Shown here: positions 43,661 through 52,508 of the stretch, piece by piece
Layout: the number at the start of each line of letters is the position of its first letter
Position numbering within the stretch: position 1 is the stretch's first letter
Assembly (NCBI GenBank): GCA_036925085.1
Contig: JAUPFP010000001.1
Span: 15,087,854 to 15,151,853, forward strand
Source of the DNA: Brachycybe producta
Taxonomy: Eukaryota > Arthropoda > Diplopoda > Playtdesmida > Andrognathidae
DNA length: 64,000 nt
Direction of reading: 5' to 3'
Notes under the pieces: generated by a model
Seen by the model: only the letters and a program-made list of their open reading frames with translations
What the model was told of the DNA's origin: nothing
Databases searched by the model: none
Made by a program: the position numbers and the translations under genes

Positions 43661-46600
43661 TGAGCCTGCTCTTCCACATCTTGCTGGTCAGGCAAGTCGC
43701 GGACTGGACCATTCGGGAGGAGGTTATCAATCTCCAACCGAGGCTCACGGCCAAACAACAACTGATACGGAGAGACCTGTGTACTCTCCTGGACAGCTGT
43801 GTTATAAGCCCACACGGCGGGCCGTAATTTATCCCACCAATCACGCTGTTCCTTGAGGGGATGAAGGTACCGCTTGATGGTTTCCATTACGGTTTTATTT
43901 GTACGCTCCGTAAGCCCATTAGCTTGCGGATGGTACGCCGTCGTGAAGTGATTATAGCGCTCCCGGAACTTCAGCAGGACTTTGCTGGAGAACTGGGACC
44001 CACGATCCGAGACAAGAGCTTTCGGTGTGCCATACACTGAAAGGATCTCGTCCTTCAGGAATTTCACCACACAGGCGGCCGTGGCCCTTCGTACCGCCCT
44101 TGCCACATTGTACCGGGTGAAATAGTCAACCATGATTAGTACATAGGTGATTCCACCCACGGAGGCAGGAAACGGTCCAACGAAGTCCATTCCCCAGGTA
44201 TCAACTGGGTACTCCGGCACAATCGGTTGGAGAAATCCCTGACTTCGAGCGAACTGTCGCGCTCTCTGACACACCAAACATGACTTAACATATTCGGCAG
44301 TGTCCCGCTTCATACCGATCCAGTAGAAGCGTGAGCGCAGTCTCTGGTAGGTCTTAAACATCCCGAAGTGACCAGCTTCGGGATTGTCATGTAGCTTCCT
44401 TAGACAGAAAGCCCTGCATGACTTCGGAACTACCAGAACAGTTCTCAACCGATCCTGGATGGACCTGATGGCAAATAACAAGTCATTTGTCACCACAAAC
44501 TTGAACCGAAGGTTCGAGTTGGGGTCACGGAAGATTTCACTCTTCACTTTGGAGCACCAGCCATCGGCCTCTTGCTCCTTGACCCAATCCACCTCGGAAC
44601 GGACGTGGTAAATAACCTCACCTACGTCGGCTTCGACGTATTCAGGTAAGGAAAGGTCCGCCACATCACGAACAGGATACCGACTCAAAGCGTCGGCATC
44701 CACGTGCAGTGTCCCCTTCCTATACTGAACCTTAAACCGGTACTCTTGAAGCTGCATCTGCCAACGCCCCAACCTGCCTTGCAGGTTTTTGGCTGTCTGC
44801 AGATAGCAAAGAGCGTGGTGATCAATTACGATCACAAACTCCCGGTTAAAGAGGTAAGGACGGAATTTACCCACGGCAAACATGACCGCCAAGCACTCCT
44901 GCTCGGTGACCGAATACCGTGTTTCCGATCCTTTCATGAGTCGGCTTGCGTAGGCCAGAACACGGGGGACACTGTCGTCCGGTAACTTCTGGTAGACTAC
45001 GACTCCCAAGCCGTACCCACTAGCTTCGGTATGGATAATTACCTCACCATGCGGATCGTACATGGTGAGTACCGGCGCTTCGGTTAAAAATGCTTTTAAC
45101 CGAGCGAACGCTAGTTTGCACTGATCCGACCACTCGAAGGACGCATCCTTCTTCGTCAGATCATGCAAAGGCCTGGCCACCTTGGCAAAGTCCTTGATGA
45201 ACCTTCGATAGTAACCGGCAAGTCCGAGAAAACTGCGGACGCCTGTCACCGTCATCGGGACATCAAACTCCTGGACTGCCCACACGAGAACCGGGTCCGG
45301 AGCAACTCCCTCGGCACTTACTACGTGACCGAGATAACGCACTTTGTTAAAGCCAAAGAAACATTTCTTCGGCTGGAGTTTCAGCTCCGCCCCTCGTAAC
45401 AGTCCAAGGACAGTGGAGAGTCTCTCGAGAAACCGCTCGAAAGTGTTCCCAAAGATGATAATATTGTCCAGGTACACCAGACAAGTCTCCCACTGATGTC
45501 CTGCCAATAAGAGGTCTAGCGCTCTCTGCATGGTGGCTGGAGCATTACAGAGTCCGAAAGGCATTTTCCGGAACTCAAACAGACCTTGAGAGCAAATAAA
45601 TGCCGTTTTCTCAACGTCTGGCTCAGCCATCCGGACCTGCCAGTAACCACTAGCCAGGTCCAAGGTAGCGAAGAACTTCGCACCGGCCAATGAGTCGAGC
45701 GCATTATCGATGCGAGGCAACAGATACTGATCCAGCTTTGTCTGAGCATTCAGTTTCCGGTAGTCCACGCAAAAACGAAAGCCACCATCCTTCTTGCGGA
45801 CAAGCAAGATAGGGCTCGCGTAAGGACTACGCGAAGGTTGGATAACCCCTGCATCCAACATCTTCGCCACCTCTTCTTTCTCGACTGCTCTGGCCGCTGG
45901 AGCGGTTCGACACAATACTTCACGCACAGGAGGTTGCCCACCGGTGTCAATCGTATGTTCGACCAGAGAGGTTTCACCCAACTCTGTAAAGTCGAACGCG
46001 AAATGATCCCGGCGTGCCAGCAGGAACTCTCGGAGCCGTCTCGCCTCTTCAGGCTTCAGATTCGGACCAATCTTGAGACACTCTTCGAGAGTGGGAGCCG
46101 TCGCTACGTTGAGCACTTGGCGTCCGATTCCGGACGCCCCTCTCAACTTAGACGAGGACTTCCCTGGTTGAACTGTCTTCTGAGTGGGGTCTCCCCCTCT
46201 CAACTTAGACGGCTCTTCCAGCCCTACCACAATGGCAGCCTCCACAGCTTGAGCCGTGGCTACACCCTCACCTGTTTCCAGGGCAATAGGTGCATTACCC
46301 ACGTTCTCAAGCCAGATATCGTACGTGCCAAGCCGGTTAGCTGCAGCAATACCTGCCACGGCCAACACACCACGTCCACCTAAGGCTTTCCGGTGCAGCT
46401 CCACGAGAAGCAGCTGGCCAGGGCCGGCATGCTCTACCAACATCACGGATACGACACGTCGTACGTGGGCTGGTAGCCAGACATTCTCCCTCAGTCGCAG
46501 AGAACAAACTTCGCCGTGCCCGATAGAGGTTCTGGTCTCAGGCAGCTCTGGTGAAACGATGTTCACCCACCCGTCAACCTTCTCGAGTGCAGGCGGAACC

Positions 46601-47367
46601 ACTGGGGGTTGCCGTCCCGAAGGCAAAGCCCCTGGTATTGGCGATGGAATTGCTTCCACCTCCCTAGGCTCCTCAAGCGCTCGATCGGTGAATGCAGCTA
46701 GGAGGGCATCTGGATGTGAAGTCCAGACATCCTCCCAGAAGTAAACCTTCCGGTGCACGATATCCACCATCAAGCCGAAGTGCGAGGCGTGATCAACGCC
46801 CAACAACGCTTCGCCCTCTCCTTTCACCAAAAGGAGAGGTACCTTGATGGTTTTCTTGTGGATGGTCAATTCCACATTTGCGACCCCTACTACCTCGATG
46901 GAGTGCCCACCCATTCCAAGAAGGAATGAAGGAACCGCCAGTTCCTCTATAGGCAACTCCATCACTCGTGCCACCGTAATGCTTAGGACCGACACGTCGG
47001 CCCCGGTGTCTACGATCATCTCCAACAGACGATCGCCTATCGACACCCACACCCTTGGTGAACCTACGTCGTAGGCCCGGCTCTGAAGCTCAGGGTTGAG
47101 AACCCGCGGGCTCCCACCATCGATCTTCTGCCTCCCGTCCACACCGGATGGTAATTCCAGACGTGCAGAAGACTGGGGCACAGTCTCAGGAACCAGAGAC
47201 TCCCCAGGCACAACAGGAGGTATGGGCACACCAACTCCTCCCGCCTGCTTGATGAGCGCACGATCCAGCACCTCACCACTAGGCATGTAGGGTGAGGGGG
47301 CAAACCAGCGATCCAGCTGGCTGCACCGCAGACCTCGCCAGAGGCACCCCTGCCTTCCGCAGGACAT
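43570..47367 (-). CDS. pol: Gypsy family A pol, 1265-residue open frame (copy A2)
   Basis: A single uninterrupted frame covers protease, reverse transcriptase, RNase H and most of integrase. In order: aspartic protease VDTGADVSVLS (about residue 120), RT with SPYASPILLVRKKDGGFRF, MPFGLCNAPATMQRAL and the active site, RNase H, then integrase with the zinc-binding HFGMFKTY/CLVCQR region and catalytic DFVGPFP, SDRGSQFSS and ANGLTERTNKT. The RT motif is YLDN, not YLDD (Asn codon AAT at 45463-45465), and the first RNase H acidic residue is Glu in HTEAS (codon at 45025-45027), where copy A1 has YLDD and HTDAS. The frame is long but the enzyme is probably dead. The true N-terminus would come from a gag-pol frameshift upstream; a deletion near 47.34 kb removes part of the region before the protease. 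Confidence 0.85.
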   Translation of the reverse strand: MSCGRQGCLWRGLRCSQLDRWFAPSPYMPSGEVLDRALIKQAGGVGVPIPPVVPGESLVPETVPQSSARLELPSGVDGRQKIDGGSPRVLNPELQSRAYDVGSPRVWVSIGDRLLEMIVDTGADVSVLSITVARVMELPIEELAVPSFLLGMGGHSIEVVGVANVELTIHKKTIKVPLLLVKGEGEALLGVDHASHFGLMVDIVHRKVYFWEDVWTSHPDALLAAFTDRALEEPREVEAIPSPIPGALPSGRQPPVVPPALEKVDGWVNIVSPELPETRTSIGHGEVCSLRLRENVWLPAHVRRVVSVMLVEHAGPGQLLLVELHRKALGGRGVLAVAGIAAANRLGTYDIWLENVGNAPIALETGEGVATAQAVEAAIVVGLEEPSKLRGGDPTQKTVQPGKSSSKLRGASGIGRQVLNVATAPTLEECLKIGPNLKPEEARRLREFLLARRDHFAFDFTELGETSLVEHTIDTGGQPPVREVLCRTAPAARAVEKEEVAKMLDAGVIQPSRSPYASPILLVRKKDGGFRFCVDYRKLNAQTKLDQYLLPRIDNALDSLAGAKFFATLDLASGYWQVRMAEPDVEKTAFICSQGLFEFRKMPFGLCNAPATMQRALDLLLAGHQWETCLVYLDNIIIFGNTFERFLERLSTVLGLLRGAELKLQPKKCFFGFNKVRYLGHVVSAEGVAPDPVLVWAVQEFDVPMTVTGVRSFLGLAGYYRRFIKDFAKVARPLHDLTKKDASFEWSDQCKLAFARLKAFLTEAPVLTMYDPHGEVIIHTEASGYGLGVVVYQKLPDDSVPRVLAYASRLMKGSETRYSVTEQECLAVMFAVGKFRPYLFNREFVIVIDHHALCYLQTAKNLQGRLGRWQMQLQEYRFKVQYRKGTLHVDADALSRYPVRDVADLSLPEYVEADVGEVIYHVRSEVDWVKEQEADGWCSKVKSEIFRDPNSNLRFKFVVTNDLLFAIRSIQDRLRTVLVVPKSCRAFCLRKLHDNPEAGHFGMFKTYQRLRSRFYWIGMKRDTAEYVKSCLVCQRARQFARSQGFLQPIVPEYPVDTWGMDFVGPFPASVGGITYVLIMVDYFTRYNVARAVRRATAACVVKFLKDEILSVYGTPKALVSDRGSQFSSKVLLKFRERYNHFTTAYHPQANGLTERTNKTVMETIKRYLHPLKEQRDWWDKLRPAVWAYNTAVQESTQVSPYQLLFGREPRLEIDNLLPNGPVRDLPDQQDVEEQAQKRLLRKGRKNGTTLAVWSLLCISLVIRCG

Positions 47368-47448
47368 CTACATATTTGGAGACCGCCCGGAGGTACGTCC
47401 CTCGTTCAGAGCTCAGGCCGTGACAGGCACCTGAGCTTTGAAGCTTTA

Positions 47449-47494
47449 CCGGTCGCACACCACTCAGTTCGGTGGCGACCGGCGGCGGTTTAAC
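47449..47494 (-). promoter_or_regulatory. Gag-pol -1 frameshift signal of copy A2
   Basis: Minus strand: heptamer GTTAAAC at 47494-47488, in gag phase G-TTA-AAC, five bases spacer, then arms at 47482-47471 and 47461-47449 forming a 12-bp stem with one bulged base. The gag stop codon (47466-47464) lies in the loop. The same elements occur in copy A1. Confidence 0.65.
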
Positions 47495-49062
47495 GAGGAT
47501 TTCTCCTCGTCCTCCACGAGTCGATAGTAGAACTGGCCATCATGAACGGTGGCCAGGTACTTACGACCCTCCAGCCAAACTGGCTCAATGCCAGCGGTTA
47601 TCTGGAGGCTCTGACTCTCGTCAGGTACCACTCTGGCAACCTGCCCTTTGGCCGCAGCCTTCGGACAATCCTTCTTCAGGTGACCCATCTGGTTACTCCC
47701 GAAACAAGGACCTAGTCGCCGGAGTGAATCTCTTGTACGGTCCGTACTTCGAGGCGTTGCCGCCGGCTGACCTCCACCGGAGCCTGCCGTCTTCTTCTTG
47801 CCTCCGGTCTTGGCTCCTGCTTTGTCCGACTTGGACGGTGCAGCAGCCTTCGCACCCGTTTGGCTCGAAGATGAAGCCTTGGCTAGCCAGAGCTAGCCGT
47901 GGTTCCGGAGGACAAAGCGTTAGCCCTGTCCTGAGGAACCCCTCTTGTACGGTTAGGTAATTTACCTACTAGAAGCAAATCGGCCTCTACCAGCCGCGCC
48001 TTTCGGGCATATGCCTCCACCGTACCGGCCTTGCAACAGATCAATTGATCGGTGATGGCTGTCAGGAGTTTCCGTTTGAAACGTATGAGCCTACAGCTCT
48101 CGTCTTCGCCCGGAGACACTCGGTCGGACAGTTCCAAGAACCGCCAGTAGAATGCCTACACAGACTCGGTATCCCCCTTTTTCATGGATTCAAATTCGCC
48201 GAAACAGAGGCGAGCCTGGTTACTGGTGCTGAAGCGGCTACGCATAGCATCCTTAAGCTCCGTCCAGGTCAGGTCTGGAAGAGTTTCCACCAATGTGGCG
48301 TAATACTCTTCCGCCGGACCGTCCAGCAGAAATGTAAAGAAACTGCATCGGGACTCGTCCGTCCAGCGCTGAGCTCGGGCTTTCGCTTCGAACTTGCGGA
48401 GAAAAGGCGTGAAGTCCTCTCTGCCGTCGTAACGAGCAAGAGTGGACCGGGTTAAAGAACCCGAACACCTGAACCTCCGCTGGAACCGCTGGAGCGGGCG
48501 TCCAACCAGCGGCACTAACCCTGCGAGGCTGCCTGCTCTGGTTCCCCGAAACGTCAGACACGGACTCAGCTTCCGAGGGTATCATCATCTGAACCCTCGG
48601 CTGCTGTCCGGGTGCAGGAGGAACTCCCCGGCCAATTCCCCTAGGAGATGGCCTGGGTGCTTCCCGCGGAGGTACCAACCGGGGCAGTGCCGGTGGTTCC
48701 TCCCCCCGTGCGCCTTCACGCACGGGCGACAGTGAAAACCGCTGTGCCACCCTCGGTTCAACCGTTGACCGGGACAGTCGGCTTTAAAAGCGAAGGACGT
48801 CTATCCCGTAGGCAATCTCAATGAGTTGCTGTTCGGATAGCCCGGCCAAAAAGGCCCGGCCCTCACGTGCAGTCTCATCCGGGATTTCCACCATGTCCCT
48901 ACGGGGCTGATCGCCACGTCCAACCGGACGGGTGACGGTGGAAACTTGGACAATTGGCCGTGACTGATCGTCCTCCCCGGTGAGATCACCATCGGACCCA
49001 CTGTCTTCTAACGGGTATTCTCCCGGACGGATGTCACGGCGGCGTTTCCGCACCGCCGACAA
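47464..49062 (-). pseudogene. Gag of gypsy copy A2, broken and 5'-truncated
   Basis: Minus-strand gag in several frames: N-terminal part (48784-49062) with KRRRDIRPGEYPLEDSGSDG, the proline/arginine linker (48520-48750), the capsid domain (48156-48515) with FLRKFEAKARAQRWTDESRC and FFTFLLDGPAEEYYATLVET, and the nucleocapsid end. The zinc knuckle reads CFGSNQMGHLKKDC, so the second cysteine is Ser; copy A1 has CFGC. The element stops at about 49062 where the gag reading begins to match A1, so leader and 5' LTR are missing. Confidence 0.8.
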
Positions 49063-49091
49063 AGTTTTCACACCACAGACAAAGTTTTCAC
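49058..49091. repeat. Short duplication at the A2/Polinton junction
   Basis: GACAAAGTTTTCAC occurs at 49058-49071 and 49078-49091, separated by ACCACA. It sits at the point where gypsy A2 homology ends and Polinton-like coding begins, so it may be a junction or repair scar. Confidence 0.7.
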
Positions 49092-49331
49092 CATTTCTGC
49101 ACACATCGATCGAAAACCTCCAGTATACCGTATCATTGATATTGGAGAAATATTAGAAGGTACATTTTACAAGGAAGAACGTAAAAAAAATGACAAGAAA
49201 GATAGCGATTTTTGGAGAGTAGAAAAAGTTGTAGCTGAAAAAGGATAAGATCGGCACCAGCAACCTTTGGTGAAATGGAAATGATACGCTGATAAACAAG
49301 TTGGATTAAAGCGAAAGATTTGAAACAACTT
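49078..49331 (+). pseudogene. Polinton/Maverick-like integrase C-terminus
   Basis: Plus-strand text reads PPVYRIIDIGEILEGTFYKE, then WRVEKVV, and after a stop LVKWK, the order found at the C-terminus of Polinton (Maverick) integrases, which carry a chromodomain-like module with the VKWKGY-type motif. The frame has in-frame stops and at least one shift, so it is inactive. It is old genomic material of a large DNA transposon related to adintoviruses. Everything upstream of this piece is replaced by gypsy copy A2. Confidence 0.6.
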
Positions 49332-49336
49332 CAAAA

Positions 49337-49690
49337 ATGACCGAGCCTCAAGACTTTTACATTACATTCCCGAGTAATAGCGGTATGAAACATTATCCAG
49401 ACAACACTTTAATGAATTACCCCGTTAAACTCCCAAAACCCATTGAAATTATTGATGATTATGAAGTCGAATTGGCTGAGATTCACTTTTCGCATATCTG
49501 GTTAAATTTCGCGGATGAAAAACAGAGTCAAATTATTATCAGAGATCTAGAGCAGAGCCTAAGCATCACCATTAGCGTTCCTAGTGGAGTGTACCATTTT
49601 CCCGAATTTCTCGTGAATGCCATCAACTCTCATATTGATGAATATTTTGGACACATTCATTTGAGGCATCCTTTGATTCAGTTGAACTAA
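49337..49690 (+). CDS. Polinton-associated small protein, uncharacterised
   Basis: An ATG begins three bases before the end of the preceding integrase-like text. The 117-residue product starts MTEPQDFYITFPSNSG and continues with a conserved-looking KLPKPIEIIDDYEVELAEI. I recall proteins opening with F-Y-[IV]-T-[LF]-PSN and a following W/Y-E-V-x-L-x-E-I from Polinton neighbourhoods in many invertebrates, usually much longer; this one ends at a TAA after about 117 residues and may be truncated. Role unknown, presumably linked to the element's virion-like genes. Location right after the integrase agrees with that origin. Confidence 0.55.
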   Translation: MTEPQDFYITFPSNSGMKHYPDNTLMNYPVKLPKPIEIIDDYEVELAEIHFSHIWLNFADEKQSQIIIRDLEQSLSITISVPSGVYHFPEFLVNAINSHIDEYFGHIHLRHPLIQLN

Positions 49691-49774
49691 ATTGAGCTGA
49701 TTAAAAATAGACAAATCTACATCTAATAGAGATGGAGAGAAAGAAAACACATGGAAGGAGCCACAGACAATGTG

Positions 49775-50309
49775 TGTGGCAACCTGGTATGCTCAATTTT
49801 AAATTTTGATTGAGCAGACGAATTTCCCTATGGTGGTCTGCCTGACAGCTACAGTAGGCTGTTAGGTCGGACGCCATTTTGGTGCCAGCAGACCTCTCAC
49901 CATGAAGTCTATGGGTGAGAGGTCAGATGTGACCTCTGTCCCCTCCAGGTGGAGTTGCCTGGAGGTTTCCTGTGGCCTAGTCAGCCACAGGATCTGGGCA
50001 GTGTGTAGGAGGCAGCTCAAGTGACCTGACCTGTGGAGGCCAAGAAGGCCTCCTCATCATCTTTTCATCAACTTTGACCAGCCAGTTGTGTAAATAATCA
50101 TCACTGTCGTCGGTACATCGTGTTGTCCGGTTTGGGGTCAACGCCACCGTCTTTACCGACTTGTTTCGGCCGGTGCTGGTGTCGGCTCACGGTAGAACAA
50201 CGGTTCTACCGCGATATTCTCGGCATGGCGGCGTGGTTTTCGTCCGTGTCCATCGAGGGTGGCTCCAAGGAGCCGACACGTCTCCAGGAACACCGTGGGA
50301 GAGGCGGCT
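49775..50309 (+). mobile_element. 5' LTR of gypsy copy A1, internally deleted
   Basis: Starts TGTGGCAACC after the target duplication TGTG (49771-49774). It is nearly identical to the 3' LTR at 60995 where they align, but only about 535 bp long. Missing are a block near 50078 (including TTTATATATATTTATGG), a block near 50128 (including the ATTAAA signal) and the whole 3' end with GTTACA. The primer-binding site is lost with the last deletion. Confidence 0.85.
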
Positions 50310-50315
50310 AACGGA

Positions 50316-50656
50316 ACGGACTCCAGTCCGTTGTACCGTGGTTAACGGTAAATCTACCGTCGAACTACCGTGGGGCACGGACTACGGTCCGTGGTACCGT
50401 GGTTAACGGTAAATCTACCGTCGAACTACAGTGGGGCACGGACTACGGTCCGTGGTACCGTGGGTTTCGGTGGTGTACAGTGTTTTACCGAGAAGAACAC
50501 TGTGGGAAACGGACTTTTGTCCGTTAGACCGCGGTAGAAACCGGTACAGTTACACTCTGACCGTACCTTACCGTGGGACACGGACTTTTGTCCGTGATAC
50601 CGCGGTTTCGCACGGTCCCATCCGTTCGTTACGGTAATTTGCGGACTTTTGTCCGT
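50316..50656 (+). promoter_or_regulatory. Leader palindrome array of copy A1
   Basis: Six palindromes of the form ACGGAC-N4-GTCCGT start at 50316, 50377, 50438, 50509, 50580 and 50641. Spacings are 61, 61, 71, 71 and 61 bp. The spacers hold TACCGTGG and TAACGGTAAATCTACCGT blocks; the second and third units are nearly identical 61-bp repeats. The array lies between LTR and gag, as in copy A0. Confidence 0.85.
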
Positions 50657-50731
50657 GAATTTACCGTTTTAGACGGTGGAAACCCTTTATCTGGTGGCTT
50701 TGTCCAGATTTTACCGTTCTTCACGGTGAAA

Positions 50732-52493
50732 AATGGAGCCAGCCCCAAAAGTATCGACGAAAGGTCGGGAACTTGGCGCAGATGCAGGCTTAGAGTTACG
50801 CGGCCACGTAGTCGACCGTCCCCGTGGGGCGGAAGGCGGAAATCCCCTGGAAACAGGGGAACGAAGCGGAAGCGGACTGGGTCACAGTGCGGAAACGCCG
50901 CCGTGACATTCTTCCGGGAGAACACCCGTTGGAAGACAGTGGATCCGATGGTGATCTCATCGGGGAGGACGATCGGTCACGGCCGATCGTCCAAACTTCC
51001 ACTGCCGCTCATCTGGTTGGACGGAGCGGGAAGCCCCTGCGGGATCTGGTGGAGATCCCCGATAATACTGCACGTGAGGGCCGGGCCTTTTTGGCCACGC
51101 TCTCCGAGCGGCAACTCCGGGAGATCGCTTACGGGATAGATGTCCTTCGGTTGGAAGGACGGCTGTCTCGTTCGGTGGTCGAACAGAGGGATGTGCCAGT
51201 GTATTCACTGTCGCCCATGCGTGAAAGCGCACGGAAGGAGGTACCGCTGGTGCAGGCCAGGCGTGAACCTCTGCGGGAAGCACCCAGGCCATCTCCTAGG
51301 GGGATTGGCCGGGGAGTTCCTCCTGCACCCGAACAGCAGCCGAGAGTTCAGTTGATGATACCCTCGGAAGCTGAGTCCGAGTCTGACGTTTCGGTGAACC
51401 GGAGCAGGCAGCCTCGCAGGGTTAGCGCCGCTGCTTGGACGCGTGCTCCAGCGGTTCCAGCGGAGGTTCAGGCATTCGGGTTCTTTAACCCGGTCCACTC
51501 ATTTGCTCGTTACGACGGCAGAAAGGACTTGACGCCTTTCCTCCGCAAGTTTGAAGCGAAAGCCCGAGCTCAGCGCTGGACGGACGAGTCCCGTTGCAGT
51601 TTCTTTATGTTTCTGCTGGACGGTACGGCGGAGGAGTACTACGCCACTTTGGTGGAATCTCTTCCTGACCTGACCTGGACTGAGCTGAAGGATGCTATGC
51701 GTAGCTGCTTCAGCACCAGTAACCAGGCTCGCCTCTGTTTCGGCGAATTTGAATCGATGAAACAGGGGGCTACCGAGCAGGCATCTGTGCAGGCATTCTA
51801 CTGGCGGTTCTTGGAACTGTCCGACCGAGTGTCTCTGGGAGAAGACGAGAGCTCCTTTCGCTCATTCGCTTCAAACGGAAACTCCTGACGGCCATCACTG
51901 ATCAATTGATCGGTTGTAAGGCTGGTACGGTGGAAGCATATGCCCGAAAAGCACGGCTGGTTGATGCCAATTTGCTTCTTACAGGTAAATTACCTAACCG
52001 TACTAGAGGGGTTCCTCAGGACAGGGCTAGTGCTCCGTCCTCCGGAACCACGGCTAGCTCTGGGAGCTCTGCCAAGGCTTCCTCTTCGAACCAAACGTGT
52101 GCGAAAGCTACTGCACCGCCCAAGTCGGACAAAGCAGGAGCCAAGACCGGAGGCAAGAAGAGGAAGACGGCAGGCTCTGGTGGAGGTCAGCCGGCGGCAA
52201 CGCCTCGAAGTACGGACCGTACAGGAGATTCACTCCGGCGACTAGGTCTTTGTTTCGGGTGTAACCCGATGGGTCACCTGAAGAAGGATTGTCCGAAGGC
52301 TGCGGCCAAAGGGCAGGTTGCCAGAGTGGTGCCTGACGAAGGTCAGAAGCTCCAGCCAACCGCTGGTGTTGCGGCAGTGTGGCTGGAGGGTCGTAAGTAC
52401 CTGGAAACCGTTCATGATGGCCAGTTCTACTATCGACTCATGAACGACGAGGAGAGATCCTCGTTAAACCGCCGCCGGTCGCCACCGAACTGA
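50732..52493 (+). pseudogene. gag: Gypsy family A gag (copy A1)
   Basis: The likely start is ATG 50732 (MEPAPKVSTKGRE), but a frame change before about 50830 leads into the main gag frame. That frame carries RKRRRDILPGEHPLEDSGSD, a proline/arginine linker, and the capsid domain with RYDGRKDLTPFLRKFEAKAR and FLLDGTAEEYYATLVESL (about 51500-51680). A second indel near 51860 shifts into the last frame, which has a basic serine/threonine-rich stretch and the zinc knuckle CFGCNPMGHLKKDC (about 52252-52293), then stops at TGA 52491-52493. Gag would assemble the particle and bind genomic RNA. Two frame breaks make this copy defective. Confidence 0.85.
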
Positions 52494-52508
52494 GTGGTGG
52501 TCGACCGG
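52463..52508 (+). promoter_or_regulatory. Gag-pol -1 frameshift signal of copy A1
   Basis: GTTAAAC at 52463-52469 is in gag phase G-TTA-AAC, the heptamer used by equine arteritis virus. After a five-base spacer, 52475-52486 pairs with 52496-52500 plus 52502-52508 (CCGGTCG with CGACCGG, CCACC with GGTGG), one bulged base, nine-base loop. The gag stop is in the loop. Slipping back one base gives the frame that runs without a stop into the protease. Confidence 0.7.
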
